DNA of 64,000 bases from Bacillus sp. SJS (GTDB lineage: Bacteria > Bacillota > Bacilli > Bacillales > Bacillaceae). The DNA lies in assembly GCF_000732485.2 (NCBI RefSeq), contig NZ_JAQV02000002.1, forward strand, positions 62,001 through 126,000, written 5' to 3'. Within the stretch, counting starts at the first letter, position 1. Each line of letters starts with the position of its first letter. Of this stretch, positions 48,237 to 57,832 are shown in pieces. A program made the position numbers and the translations under genes. A model generated the notes under the pieces. That model made no database searches. It was not told the DNA's origin and saw only the letters and a list, made by a program, of their open reading frames with translations.

Positions 48237-49274
48237 TCACCTCTTTGCGACAGCCATTCCGAGCCTGATTTGAAAATAGGTATATTTATGATCTAAATGT
48301 TCCTTAATATTTTTAAGCTGCTTGGTTTTCAAATGTTCAATGGCTTCTGCTATTTCCTCTTTTTCGACTTGAAGCAGATAAGGATTGATGTTAAAGCTTG
48401 GGTCCTGCATGGCAATTTCTACAAGATGATCTTCTATTGTACTCATCTTCAGGTTCCTGATTTTACAGGCATCTTCCTTGCTTTTCCCCTGTTTAAGCAG
48501 CATATATGTTCGTTTGGCAGATTGCGTGAGGGGTAGGGAATCGGGCACCTCCCTACTAAGTTTTGAGAGCAATACAGCGTTTGAGGCCACCGCATTTTCC
48601 AGTAAATCATGCATTAAGCTCCAGAAACACAACTCCAAGTATACCGGGTCCTTCTCAAGCTTCTCTGCCAGCTGATCATAGGTCAATCCAGCCCGCTCAG
48701 GTGTTGTGAGCCTATAGACAAAAAGTTCTGCCATGAAATCCTGTTTGCCTGAAAGAAATAAATTCAGCTCTTCATTTAATTTTAATGCAAGACCTGTTCT
48801 GTCTGAATTTGATTGTGCCAAAAATGATTTTATCCACTGCTGCGCATCTTCATCAGAGGTTAAGGGCAGGAACCGCGACTTATTACGAATCAAATGGGTT
48901 ACGGTCTGGATCAGCAGTGATAATCTGACCCAAGCCTCCCTGCCTCCCCTGCCATGCTTCCAGCTGTTCAGCTCTTTTGGAATCGGCATGGCTGTTAAGG
49001 AATGATGCAAGGCTTCTTTCCCAGATGATGTTAATTTCCCGTTGTTCCCAATTAACTTTTTCGTTTCCAGGCTCCTGCATGCATCTTCAATCGTTTCTCT
49101 GTTGATCTGCGGAAAAAGTGAAAAAAAACTCGAAAGCCCAAACAGCTGCATATCCTGAAGGGTTTGGGACGTCTTTTTCCCTCTCAACAGATGATAAATA
49201 GCGGAAAAAGATCTCTCCCCGTTAAAACGATCCAGGCACAAAAGACAAATGTATGAATATCCTGTCACTACCAT
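48237..49274 (-). CDS. ypbB: Helix-turn-helix protein YpbB
   Basis: A 345-residue conserved protein of unknown role, co-transcribed with recQ. The C-terminal part (about 245-310) resembles the HTH_40 domain found in or beside RecQ helicases: TYMLLKQGKSKEDACKIRNLKMSTIEDHLVEIA. This suggests it contributes the nucleic-acid-binding module missing from the short RecQ. Starts ATG with GGTGATT upstream. Confidence 0.88.
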   Translation of the reverse strand: MVVTGYSYICLLCLDRFNGERSFSAIYHLLRGKKTSQTLQDMQLFGLSSFFSLFPQINRETIEDACRSLETKKLIGNNGKLTSSGKEALHHSLTAMPIPKELNSWKHGRGGREAWVRLSLLIQTVTHLIRNKSRFLPLTSDEDAQQWIKSFLAQSNSDRTGLALKLNEELNLFLSGKQDFMAELFVYRLTTPERAGLTYDQLAEKLEKDPVYLELCFWSLMHDLLENAVASNAVLLSKLSREVPDSLPLTQSAKRTYMLLKQGKSKEDACKIRNLKMSTIEDHLVEIAMQDPSFNINPYLLQVEKEEIAEAIEHLKTKQLKNIKEHLDHKYTYFQIRLGMAVAKR

Positions 49275-49314
49275 ATTTAATCACCAGCGCTTCGCAGATT
49301 CTGACAATACTTGA

Positions 49315-49791
<477 letters not shown>

Positions 49792-49803
49792 AGTTCAAAA
49801 AAA

Positions 49804-49835
49804 CCCCCCGGCCGATTAAGCCGGGGGGTTTTTTT
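49804..49835. terminator. Terminator between fer and ribU
   Basis: Stem CCCCCCGGC/GCCGGGGGG with loop CGATTAA, then seven T on the plus strand; A-rich on the left (CAAAAAAA), so usable both ways. Confidence 0.92.
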
Positions 49836-49841
49836 ATTGTA

Positions 49842-50417
49842 TCATCCAGTTTGGATGGATTTTTGTTCAAACCAGGTTTTCATTCTTACATAGACCATTG
49901 TAAAGATAGCAGAAATCAGAATACCTTTTATAAGATTGAACGGGAGAATTCCCAGAATGATGAATTGATAAATTTGTTCCGCATTCATTTGCTGCGCCCC
50001 TAAGAAATAGGTGTAAGCCGGAAGGATCACATAATAGTTAAATACCGACATCAACACTGCCATTGCAATTGTTCCGGATGCCATCCCAATCAACAGGCCT
50101 TTCACCGTCTGATTTTTTTTGTAAAAAAACCATGCGGGCAAAATCAGCAATGCTGCTGAAACAAAGTTCGCAGCTTCCCCTATTGGTACGCCTGTTCCGC
50201 TGCCCTGAATGAAGTAGTGCAAAATATTCTTAAGTGCTTCCACCGCCATCGCCGAACCCGGTCCGAATAAAATCAGCGCCGCCAGAGCTGGAAGATCGCT
50301 GAAATCAATTTTTAAAAATGCACTTCCCGGATAAGGGATTTCGAGCATCATCAGCAAAAATGCAATGCTGCTTAATACTGCTGTAATGACTCTTTTTCTT
50401 AGTTTGTTTTGAACCAT
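49842..50417 (-). CDS. ribU: Riboflavin ECF transporter S component RibU
   Basis: Membrane substrate-binding subunit for riboflavin uptake, working with an ECF energising module not in this window. The 191-residue protein has about six helices; KIDFSDLPALAALILFGPGSAMAVEALKNILHYFIQG is the family core. ATG 50417 was chosen by length (B. subtilis YpaA about 190); AAGGAG lies 10 bases upstream. Controlled by the FMN riboswitch directly upstream. Confidence 0.93.
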   Translation of the reverse strand: MVQNKLRKRVITAVLSSIAFLLMMLEIPYPGSAFLKIDFSDLPALAALILFGPGSAMAVEALKNILHYFIQGSGTGVPIGEAANFVSAALLILPAWFFYKKNQTVKGLLIGMASGTIAMAVLMSVFNYYVILPAYTYFLGAQQMNAEQIYQFIILGILPFNLIKGILISAIFTMVYVRMKTWFEQKSIQTG

Positions 50418-50476
50418 ATCTGTTTCTCTCCTTTTCATGATCTCTCTCTTGAAAAGAAGGGCTGTTCTGATTTGCC

Positions 50477-50506
50477 AAAAAACCCCCTGCCGTTTTGGAC
50501 AGAGGG
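50477..50506 (-). terminator. Riboswitch-controlled terminator before ribU
   Basis: Minus strand CCCTCTG/CAGGGGG stem followed by TTTTTTGG, between the FMN aptamer and the ribU start. FMN binding should favour it. Confidence 0.75.
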
Positions 50507-50562
50507 AGTTAAAGTGCAATCTGAATAAACGTGAAAAAATACATATTTTTTCAGCGTTCAGC

Positions 50563-50694
50563 CACCATCTTCTCCCATCCAGACTATACTGTCGGCTCTG
50601 GAATTACACCAGATCCTGCCCTTATCAGGCTCGCGGGCTTAGAGACTTTCGCCTCATCACCGCCGGTAGGGAATTACACCCTGCCCCGAAGAAT
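50563..50694 (-). ncRNA. FMN riboswitch (RFN element)
   Basis: Minus strand holds the RFN landmarks in order: TTCGGGGCAGGGTG, AATTCCCTACCGGCGGTGAT, AGCCCGCGAGCC, GGATCTGGTG, AATTCCAGAGCCGACAGT and ATAGTCTGGATGGGAGA. Position upstream of a riboflavin importer gene fits. It senses FMN and shuts off ribU. Confidence 0.96.
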
Positions 50695-50834
50695 GATCAT
50701 ATTTAATTTGTATTCCAAGTAAGTATATCGGCTTTTTCATCATTTGTATAGGAAAAAGTCTTGTAAGCCACTTTTTCAATCTTCATGAAAAAAATATCGC
50801 CCAAGAAACCGCTTTCACACTTTACCGCACTGAT

Positions 50835-50863
50835 TTGTATTGTTACACTATTCTCAATATGAT
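50835..50863 (+). promoter_or_regulatory. Candidate sigma-A promoter of serA
   Basis: TTGTAT (50835-50840), 17-bp spacer, TATGAT (50858-50863), 37 bp before the serA ATG. Confidence 0.6.
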
Positions 50864-50900
50864 AAATTATCTAACAAATTGCAACCGGAGGAGATGCTTT

Positions 50901-52472
50901 ATGTTTAGAGTTCTTGTTTCAGATCCAATAAGCAGAGATGGTCTTGAACCGCTGCTTGAAGCGGAGAATATAGAAATCGTTCAAAAAAACGTATCCGAAG
51001 AAGAAAATTTGGCTCAATATGATGCACTATTTGTTAGAAGCGCTACGAAAGTTACGGAAGAATTGATGAATCAAATGCCAAAGTTAAAGATCGTCGCAAG
51101 AGCAGGAGTCGGTGTTGACAACATTGATGTCGATCAGGCTACAAGAAAAGGCATTATAGTCATTAATGCACCTGATGGGAATACGATTTCAACTGCCGAA
51201 CATACCTTTGCCATGATTGCCTCTCTCGTCCGGCATATCCCACAGGCGAATATGTCTGTAAAAAACCGGGAGTGGAAACGGTCTTCCTTTGTAGGAAGCG
51301 AACTGCACGGTAAAATGCTGGGTATTGTGGGACTGGGAAGAATTGGGACGGAGCTTGCTAGACGGGCGAAGGCATTTGGGATGAGAGTGGCCGTGTTCGA
51401 TCCCTTTTTGACGAAAGAGCGATCTGAAAAAATCGGGGTCGAAAAACATGACTTTGAAGAGCTTCTTACTCAAGCCGATATCATTACCGTTCATACCCCG
51501 CTGACAAAAGAAACGAAAGGTCTCTTAAATAAAGAAACGATCGGCAAAACGAAAAAAGGGGTTTATCTTGTCAACTGTGCCCGGGGAGGCATCATTGATG
51601 AAGATGCGCTATGTACATATCTCGAGAACGGCCATGTGCGTGGAGTGGCGCTGGACGTATTTGAAGTCGAGCCTCCCGAGCATACACGCCTGCTTGAATT
51701 TGAACAGGTCATAGCAACACCCCACCTGGGCGCTTCTACAAAAGAAGCGCAGCTGAATGTTGCTTACCAGGTATCAAAGGAAGTGCTGTTATTTATTCAG
51801 GGGAAGCAGGTAACGACCTCTATTAACCTCCCTGCCATGTCTGACGAAGCTTATCAGAAAGTAGCTCCTTACGATTCTTTGGCTCAAAAAATCGGATCTT
51901 TTCTTTCACAATATATGAATCAGCCGGTTCAGAGCATTACGATTGAATACGAAGGTACAGCTGCTGAAATTGAAACGGCCTATGTGACGAAAAGTATGAT
52001 TGCTTCTTTCCTTAAACAGCGCATGGATATAAATATTAATACGGTGAATGCCGGAGTGCTTGCAAGAGAACGCGGCATTCAATTTATTGAGAAAGTGTCC
52101 GATCAAAACTCCGGATATTCTAATAGCATGAAGGTTACCATTCACGGGGAACAAACCACTTCAGAGATAAAAGGCACCTCTATCCCCCACTTCGGAGAGC
52201 GGATTGTATCGGTCAACGGATTTTCAATTGATTTTCATCCATCAGGCCATCTGCTTTATATTCAGCATACCGATGTTCCGGGAGTAATCGGAAATGTTGG
52301 AAGAATCCTTGGCAATCATTCCGTGAATATCGCCACGATGCAGGTGGGGCGGAAAGAAAAAGGCGGTGAAGCCATCATGATGCTGTCGTTTGACCGTCCG
52401 CTTGATCAGCCTATATTATCCGCTTTGACTGAGCTTGATGAAATCGTGTTTGTAAAAGCCATTGAGCTTTAA
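50901..52472 (+). CDS. serA: D-3-phosphoglycerate dehydrogenase
   Basis: First step of serine synthesis from 3-phosphoglycerate. The 523 residues have the NAD-binding LGIVGLGRIGTELARR at about 145, VNCARGGIIDEDAL, and HLGASTKEAQ with the catalytic histidine. A C-terminal ASB-type domain is followed by an ACT domain (LLYIQHTDVPGVIGNVGRIL, about 450-523). ATG 50901 follows GGAGGAG; 22 in-frame codons upstream cover the promoter. Confidence 0.97.
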   Translation: MFRVLVSDPISRDGLEPLLEAENIEIVQKNVSEEENLAQYDALFVRSATKVTEELMNQMPKLKIVARAGVGVDNIDVDQATRKGIIVINAPDGNTISTAEHTFAMIASLVRHIPQANMSVKNREWKRSSFVGSELHGKMLGIVGLGRIGTELARRAKAFGMRVAVFDPFLTKERSEKIGVEKHDFEELLTQADIITVHTPLTKETKGLLNKETIGKTKKGVYLVNCARGGIIDEDALCTYLENGHVRGVALDVFEVEPPEHTRLLEFEQVIATPHLGASTKEAQLNVAYQVSKEVLLFIQGKQVTTSINLPAMSDEAYQKVAPYDSLAQKIGSFLSQYMNQPVQSITIEYEGTAAEIETAYVTKSMIASFLKQRMDININTVNAGVLARERGIQFIEKVSDQNSGYSNSMKVTIHGEQTTSEIKGTSIPHFGERIVSVNGFSIDFHPSGHLLYIQHTDVPGVIGNVGRILGNHSVNIATMQVGRKEKGGEAIMMLSFDRPLDQPILSALTELDEIVFVKAIEL

Positions 52473-52480
52473 TTAATTAG

Positions 52481-52558
52481 CTCTGTTTAACTTGGCTGTT
52501 GATTGCAGCTAAGCAGGTACAGGCTTCAAAAAATCAACATCATGCATTAACATAGCCA
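52481..52558. repeat. Dispersed repeat family 1, copy C (internally deleted)
   Basis: It keeps both ends of the family, CTTGGCTGTTGATTGCAGCT and AAATCAACATCATGCATTAA, but lacks the central GC-rich core. It lies just after serA. Confidence 0.75.
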
Positions 52559-52561
52559 ATT

Positions 52562-52593
52562 AAAAAGGGGTCTTCCGCAGAAGACCCCTTTTT
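52562..52593. terminator. Bidirectional terminator of serA and the PHP gene
   Basis: Stem AAAAAGGGGTCTTC/GAAGACCCCTTTTT with loop CGCA, T-rich on both strands, between the two convergent genes. Confidence 0.9.
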
Positions 52594-52596
52594 GAT

Positions 52597-53409
52597 TTAT
52601 CCAATTGGTACAACGGTTCTTTCACCCTTGGAAAACGTCACAATGGTTTCATAGCCGGTTTCCTTTGCAAGCGCAAGCGCCTGATCGTAATCAGCCCCTA
52701 CATCCTCTGGCTGATGAGCATCAGATGAAAGGACAATCGGCACCCCTTTTTCATAGCACATTTTCAGCAGTCTTTCATCAGGATAAAGCTTGCCTGTCGG
52801 CTTTCTTAATCCCGCTGTACTGATTTCCACACAAGTTTTGCTTTTGGAAAGGGCTGCTGCAGCTCTTTCATATTGCTCCAGTAAAAATTCTTCTTTTTCA
52901 GGAACGTAGTTAAAAATTTTCACTAAGTCCAAATGTCCGATAATATCAAAGAGATTCGACTCTGCGAGGGTTACGACCTGGTCAAAATATTTTCTGTATG
53001 TATCATATACATCCCGCTTATCCCACTCGTGAATGAACTCCTTTAAATCAATGCCGAAGTCGTCTACCCAATGAATGGAGCCAATTACATAATCAAAATC
53101 ATATTGGCGGATAAAACGCTCCATTTCCTCATGTTTGCCTGGTGTATAATCCATTTCGATGGACATTTTTACATCAATCCCAGCCTTTTCGGCTTCCTGG
53201 AAAAGTGAGGTGTAATCGTTCATATCATAAAATCTTCGTTCATCGACCCAGGGATTGCTTAATATATCTGCGGTCTGATAAAAATGATAAGCATGCTCCG
53301 AAATCCCAAAATGCTCAATGTTCTTTCGTTTTGCTTCATCGGTAAATTTTTTTAAGTAGTCTAAAGTGAGTGTTCCTCGTTCTAAATGATTATGATAATC
53401 AGTCAGCAT
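52597..53409 (-). CDS. PHP-domain phosphoesterase, HisJ (histidinol-phosphatase) like
   Basis: A 270-residue metal-dependent phosphatase of the PHP family. Metal-site motifs: DYHNHLERG (N terminus), SEHAY, IEMDYTPG, IGSIHW, IGHLDLVK and SSDAHQPEDVG. These match HisJ-type histidinol-phosphate phosphatases in order. Few his genes are near (hisC at 2824), so the substrate is not certain. As I recall, in B. subtilis a different gene (3-dehydroquinase, aroC) sits between serA and rsiX. Confidence 0.82.
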   Translation of the reverse strand: MLTDYHNHLERGTLTLDYLKKFTDEAKRKNIEHFGISEHAYHFYQTADILSNPWVDERRFYDMNDYTSLFQEAEKAGIDVKMSIEMDYTPGKHEEMERFIRQYDFDYVIGSIHWVDDFGIDLKEFIHEWDKRDVYDTYRKYFDQVVTLAESNLFDIIGHLDLVKIFNYVPEKEEFLLEQYERAAAALSKSKTCVEISTAGLRKPTGKLYPDERLLKMCYEKGVPIVLSSDAHQPEDVGADYDQALALAKETGYETIVTFSKGERTVVPIG

Positions 53410-53512
53410 AGTGTTCCCTCCCTTTTTCTTTCTTCACTTTAACATATTAAAGGGAGAGAGTTAAGAAAAACGGTGAATTTTTCGACAATTTCTATAGGCA
53501 AGCAGATAGCTG

Positions 53513-54742
53513 CTATTTCTTCATTTCAATTTGAATTGGATTTGGGCCATATGGGACTGTAATTGGCTTATCAACCTCAAGTGTCCCTACTTTATCTAAG
53601 TTTATATTTTGAAACGAGACCGTTTCAAAATTGAATTCTTTTGCAGTGAGAAGCAGCGCTTCCAGCATAAAGACTGTGTCTTCATTGTTCTGAAATTCAA
53701 ATGTGTTAAAAGTTAAAATAAGTTCATTTCCCTGTTCTTGAACATTCTCAATTTTGGCGCCTTCTATCATAACAGACTGAAGCCCGCTGCCGATATTTTC
53801 AGTCATATCCGTATAGGCATCGCTGAAGGAATCATAGGATATATTGGACTTAACAAAAAGAGACTTTTTGCTTTGATTCTCATATTTAAAAAATGCTCGT
53901 TTATCAGATGGATGGAGCTCGAGTTCATTCAATACTCCCAATGGACCCATGTCAATACCTGGACTGTCCCCTGTATACAGTTCTGCTGCGGTATACCCTT
54001 TTCCACCGAATGAAGCCTGGATGATTTCGGCTAAAAGTGCATCCGATGAGCTGAGGATTTTTCGGTTTTCGCTCATGTGAATTTCAATATGCTGAGGATT
54101 TTCCGACTCTCTAATCTCAATGTCCTGGAAGTAATCAGATAAACCCCACTTCTCTTCATCAAAAAAAGCACGCAGCTCATTAAATTGTTCAGCTTGAATA
54201 GAGCCCCCGGATGATATAAGTGTTACAGGGATTGTATAATTGGCACTGCTGTCAGAATAAGCGAGGACAAGTGATTGATCGCGCTGATCTTCTTTTGCTG
54301 TAAATGTAACATTGGGTTCTACAGGGGGAGCCGGCCGTTGTTCTGCCTTTTTTTCTTCTTTGCTTTCCGGAACAGCTGTCTTAGGTGAAGACTCTGAAGG
54401 CTTCTCCCGTTCAGCCGTCTCTTGCTTGTCTTGTGCCAGACTTTCTTTTTCATCAGCCGGCTCCCCGGAGGATGCTCCTTTATCTTCTTCCGTCATTTGA
54501 AGTGAGTCATTACCCGAACCGCCTGACTGAAACTGACTGATCCAAAAGGGGGAAATAACCGCTAATATAAATAGAGCTGCAAAGCTTGCAACTAAAGGGC
54601 CAATCCAAATTTTCCTTTGTTTAAAAGGACGGCTTTCCGATGCCCTTTTATACACTTCATCCCGGGAGCGTTTATCTCTTATTACAGGAAGCTTTGACAG
54701 CAGCTCTTGTATGTGCTCTTCATTATACCCGGATTTTTTCAT
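53513..54742 (-). CDS. rsiX: Anti-sigma-X factor RsiX
   Basis: Membrane protein that binds and inactivates SigX. The 409 residues comprise a cytoplasmic anti-sigma region (1-45), one transmembrane helix (about 47-69), a Glu/Ser/Lys-rich linker (about 75-140) and an extracytoplasmic domain (about 145-400) of unrecognised fold. It overlaps the sigX end by 20 bp, coupling production. AGGAGGGAG precedes the ATG. Somewhat longer than the B. subtilis protein, mainly in the linker. Confidence 0.88.
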   Translation of the reverse strand: MKKSGYNEEHIQELLSKLPVIRDKRSRDEVYKRASESRPFKQRKIWIGPLVASFAALFILAVISPFWISQFQSGGSGNDSLQMTEEDKGASSGEPADEKESLAQDKQETAEREKPSESSPKTAVPESKEEKKAEQRPAPPVEPNVTFTAKEDQRDQSLVLAYSDSSANYTIPVTLISSGGSIQAEQFNELRAFFDEEKWGLSDYFQDIEIRESENPQHIEIHMSENRKILSSSDALLAEIIQASFGGKGYTAAELYTGDSPGIDMGPLGVLNELELHPSDKRAFFKYENQSKKSLFVKSNISYDSFSDAYTDMTENIGSGLQSVMIEGAKIENVQEQGNELILTFNTFEFQNNEDTVFMLEALLLTAKEFNFETVSFQNINLDKVGTLEVDKPITVPYGPNPIQIEMKK

Positions 54743-55268
54743 TATTTGCTCCCTCCTTCTCGCTGAGATGAGCCATGCTCTTTTTCAATGCCTTTATGGC
54801 CCGATGCTGGGTGGTTTTCACCTTGCTATCTGACCATGAAAGCGCTTCAGCAGTCTCCTGTATGGAAAGACCCTGTATGTATCTCATAATTATGACCGCC
54901 CGCTGATCCAGTGTACAGGCATCAAGTGATTGATAAATCCATTGAATTTGCTCGTTTTGCAATGCTATTTCATCAGGCATGGGAGATTGATCCTTCACTT
55001 GATTTGTATCCCAGTCAAACTTTTCAACCAAACGCTGGCGAATGGTTTTTTGCTTCCTGAACCAGTCGATTGCAACATGCCTCGCGATGGAGAACAGCCA
55101 AGTTTTTTCAGTACTTCTGCCTTCAAACTTATCGTAGGATTTCAAAACGCGGATATAAACCTCTTGAACAAGGTCTTCCGCCTGCTCACGGTCTTTCACC
55201 ATATAAAAAAGGAATTGGAACAAATCCTGATGATACTTTTCATATAAAGTCTGAAAGGCTTCTTCCAT
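54723..55268 (-). CDS. sigX: ECF sigma factor SigX
   Basis: Directs cell-envelope modification genes in Bacillus (for example dlt operon in B. subtilis). The 181 residues hold region 2 (HQDLFQFLFYMVKDREQAEDLVQEVYIRVLKSYDKFEGRS, TWLFSIARHVAIDWFRK) and region 4 (DQRAVIIMRYIQGLSIQETAEALSWSDSKVKTTQHRAIKALKK). ATG 55268 follows GGAGGGG and gives the family start MEEAFQTLYEKYH; the longer frame was rejected. Autoregulated from the promoter at 55294. Confidence 0.94.
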   Translation of the reverse strand: MEEAFQTLYEKYHQDLFQFLFYMVKDREQAEDLVQEVYIRVLKSYDKFEGRSTEKTWLFSIARHVAIDWFRKQKTIRQRLVEKFDWDTNQVKDQSPMPDEIALQNEQIQWIYQSLDACTLDQRAVIIMRYIQGLSIQETAEALSWSDSKVKTTQHRAIKALKKSMAHLSEKEGANNEKIRV

Positions 55269-55293
55269 GGAAACCCCTCCGTTCATTTGCTTA

Positions 55294-55320
55294 GTCGTTT
55301 CAGACATTTTAAAAGTTACA
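55294..55320 (-). promoter_or_regulatory. Autoregulatory ECF (SigX) promoter
   Basis: Minus strand TGTAAC (55315-55320), 17-bp spacer, CGAC (55294-55297): an exact match to the known SigX consensus, 26 bp before the sigX ATG. Confidence 0.88.
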
Positions 55321-55390
55321 CCTGAAGCCAGGTGCTGTAAATCTGTAATATTTGAAATATATGATTACAGTAAAAATTATACCTTTGCAA

Positions 55391-55422
55391 CAAAAAAAAG
55401 GAAGGTGCTTCCTTCCTTTTTC
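55391..55422. terminator. Terminator after the cobalamin adenosyltransferase gene
   Basis: Stem AAAAAGGAAGG/CCTTCCTTTTT with loop TGCTT; T-rich on both strands. It ends the resD-resE-adenosyltransferase transcript. Confidence 0.85.
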
Positions 55423-55430
55423 ACAAAAAT

Positions 55431-56012
55431 TTACGATTCTTTATTTTTTCCTCTAAAAACGATGGCGCTTCTTTCATATTCTACATCACTTGTTCCGGAT
55501 CGAAAGTTGATTACCCTGGAGACTGCAAAAAAGTAGTCTGACAGCCGGTTCACATATTTAAGGACATCTTCATTAATTTCAGAATGCTTTTGAAGCGTGA
55601 CGATTCTTCGTTCAGCCCTTCTGGCCACTGTTCTAGCCAAATGAATAACGGCTGCCGCCTGTGTGCCGCCAGGCAAAATGAACCGTTCCAGTGGGGGAGC
55701 TTCTTTCACATATTCATCAATTCTCTCTTCTAAAAACAAAATCATTTCCGGATTCGTTTTATCTTTGCGCTTTTCCGCACTCAGTACAGATGCAAGGTCT
55801 CCCCCGCAATCAAACAGCTCATGCTGGACCTTTTCCAGCTCGTTATAAATATCCTCAAATTTATCATCCGTGAGCAATGTCATTGCCTGGCCGACAACCG
55901 CATTCAGCTCATCCAGCGTTCCATAAGCCTCCACGCGAATGTCGTCTTTGTCTACTCTTCCCCCGACAAGACTGGTCTGGCCTTTATCTCCCGTTCTCGT
56001 ATATAAATTCAC
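55431..56012 (-). CDS. Cob(I)yrinic acid a,c-diamide adenosyltransferase, PduO type
   Basis: Makes adenosylcobalamin from cob(I)alamin and ATP. The 193 residues carry [67 protein letters not shown] and [14 protein letters not shown], the PduO family ATP and corrin motifs (B. subtilis yvqK-like). Its ATG overlaps the resE stop as ATGA, so it rides in the resDE operon, an unusual place. It could supply AdoCbl to the CarH-like regulator. Confidence 0.93.
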   Translation of the reverse strand: MNLYTRTGDKGQTSLVGGRVDKDDIRVEAYGTLDELNAVVGQAMTLLTDDKFEDIYNELEKVQHELFDCGGDLASVLSAEKRKDKTNPEMILFLEERIDEYVKEAPPLERFILPGGTQAAAVIHLARTVARRAERRIVTLQKHSEINEDVLKYVNRLSDYFFAVSRVINFRSGTSDVEYERSAIVFRGKNKES

Positions 56013-57832
56013 GAATCCGTCTCCCCCTTCATTTGTGTTTCATCCGCTTTTGTTAAATAAAACGTAAACGTTGTTCCTTCATGTATTTTACTGTGAACCG
56101 TGATGGTTCCATGATGGGCTTCAATAATATTCTTGGCTATTGCAAGACCAAGTCCTGTCCCGGCCCTGCCCCTTGTCCTTGCCTTATCCGCTTTATAAAA
56201 CCGTTCGAATACGAAAGGAAGATCTTCTTCTGGAATCCCTGTTCCAGTATCCGTCACATCGAATCTTAGACCTTTGTCAGCTGATTGAACAGAAAACGTT
56301 ACTTTCCCGCCTTCATCCGTATGTCTGATGGCATTGTCCACAAGATTGGTGAGCACTTGCTCTATTTTATCGGAGTCCATCACAAACGTGTCATGTTCTA
56401 TGTTAAGTGAAGTGGACAACTCAATCGTTTTGTCGCGGGCCATGCCCTGGAATTTCCTTGAAATCTTATTTACCAGCTCAGATACATGTACGTCTTCATA
56501 GAGAAGGGTTACATGCCCGGCTTCCATTCTCGCAAGATCAAGCAGCTCATTAACGAGCCTTCCCATTCGGAGAGATTCTTCATAGATGACTTTTGAGATT
56601 TCCTTCTTTTCCTCATCCGTGCTCGCTATGTCATCGACAATCGCTTCACTATAACCCTGAAGCAAAGCAATCGGGGTTCTCAATTCGTGGCTGACGTTTG
56701 CAATAAAGTCTTTTCTCAGCTTATCAAGACGCCGTTCTTCTGTCATATCCCTTAACACAGCTACCGCACCGCGGACGTAATCCTGATCATATAAAGGCCC
56801 CATGACCATCACCCAGAATCGCCCTTGAAGCGTCAGTTCAATCACTTGTTCTTTCTCTGTGTTCACCACTCTTCTAAAGAGCTCTTTTGCTTCAGGAGGA
56901 AGCTCTTCCCCGCTTTTTATATCCATTTGCTGCTCGTAATACCAGGCCTGCAAAAACCGTTCAGCAGGGGGATTCGTGACGAGAATGGTCCCATCTATAT
57001 TTAAGGTGATCACTCCATCTGCCATACTGCTGAGAATGCTTGTTAAATGCTCTTTCTCCTGATTCAGGGCATTAATATGGTATTTCAGCTGGCGCCCCAT
57101 CTGATTAAAAGCCGCTGCGAGCTCCCCAATCTCATCCCCGGTTAAAATCGGAACTTTTTTATCAAATTTCCCTTTTGTAAGCTCAAGGGCGGCCTCTCTC
57201 ATCTTTCTAAGCGGATAGGTAATTCTTGTCGAAAGGAAAAAAGCGAAAACCGTTGTCAAAATAAGTCCTACCGCAGCTCCAATGAAAGTGTAGCGTGTTG
57301 TGCTTGCAGTCGCTTCCCTGATTGATGCTAAGGATTGCGATACAAAAACAGCACCGTGCTCCCCTTCTGATAACTGATATGGCACTCCCTGAAGAAGAAC
57401 CTTTTCTTTTTTATGGCCTGTTTCTTCATCTGCTGTGATGGTTTTCATGCTTTCTCCGGTTCCTTTTAACACGGCAGAAAGCTCACGGTCATTCCTAATC
57501 GTCTCCAGGCTGATATACGGCTGCTTACTGCCATTCCCCTTTGAGGAATACCATGCTTTCCCGTTCTCATCCACTATCATGATTCCTGTCTTTTCATCGG
57601 AAAGCTCAAGGGCGATGGAACGGGCAAGCTCCGCAGAATCATGGATGTCTTGATGATTTTCTAAAATACCTGATATTTTGTCTGCCATTTGTGACAATTC
57701 GCTCTCTGCCTGATTGGTCTGATAATTTTCAATGAATTCAAACCAGAGAATCGTCAGAACGAGAAGGACGAACGCAACGAGCAGAAGTATGGTTCCCCAA
57801 AGCTTACCTACTACACTGCGCCAAAGTCTCAT
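56009..57832 (-). CDS. resE: Sensor histidine kinase ResE
   Basis: Senses oxygen limitation or nitric oxide and phosphorylates ResD. The 607 residues have two transmembrane helices (about 12-32 and 178-200) flanking an extracytoplasmic domain, a HAMP (about 200-252), a PAS domain (about 260-360), the phospho-acceptor [16 protein letters not shown], and ATP-binding N/G boxes ([29 protein letters not shown]). It overlaps resD by 4 bp (ATGA). Confidence 0.95.
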   Translation of the reverse strand: MRLWRSVVGKLWGTILLLVAFVLLVLTILWFEFIENYQTNQAESELSQMADKISGILENHQDIHDSAELARSIALELSDEKTGIMIVDENGKAWYSSKGNGSKQPYISLETIRNDRELSAVLKGTGESMKTITADEETGHKKEKVLLQGVPYQLSEGEHGAVFVSQSLASIREATASTTRYTFIGAAVGLILTTVFAFFLSTRITYPLRKMREAALELTKGKFDKKVPILTGDEIGELAAAFNQMGRQLKYHINALNQEKEHLTSILSSMADGVITLNIDGTILVTNPPAERFLQAWYYEQQMDIKSGEELPPEAKELFRRVVNTEKEQVIELTLQGRFWVMVMGPLYDQDYVRGAVAVLRDMTEERRLDKLRKDFIANVSHELRTPIALLQGYSEAIVDDIASTDEEKKEISKVIYEESLRMGRLVNELLDLARMEAGHVTLLYEDVHVSELVNKISRKFQGMARDKTIELSTSLNIEHDTFVMDSDKIEQVLTNLVDNAIRHTDEGGKVTFSVQSADKGLRFDVTDTGTGIPEEDLPFVFERFYKADKARTRGRAGTGLGLAIAKNIIEAHHGTITVHSKIHEGTTFTFYLTKADETQMKGETDS

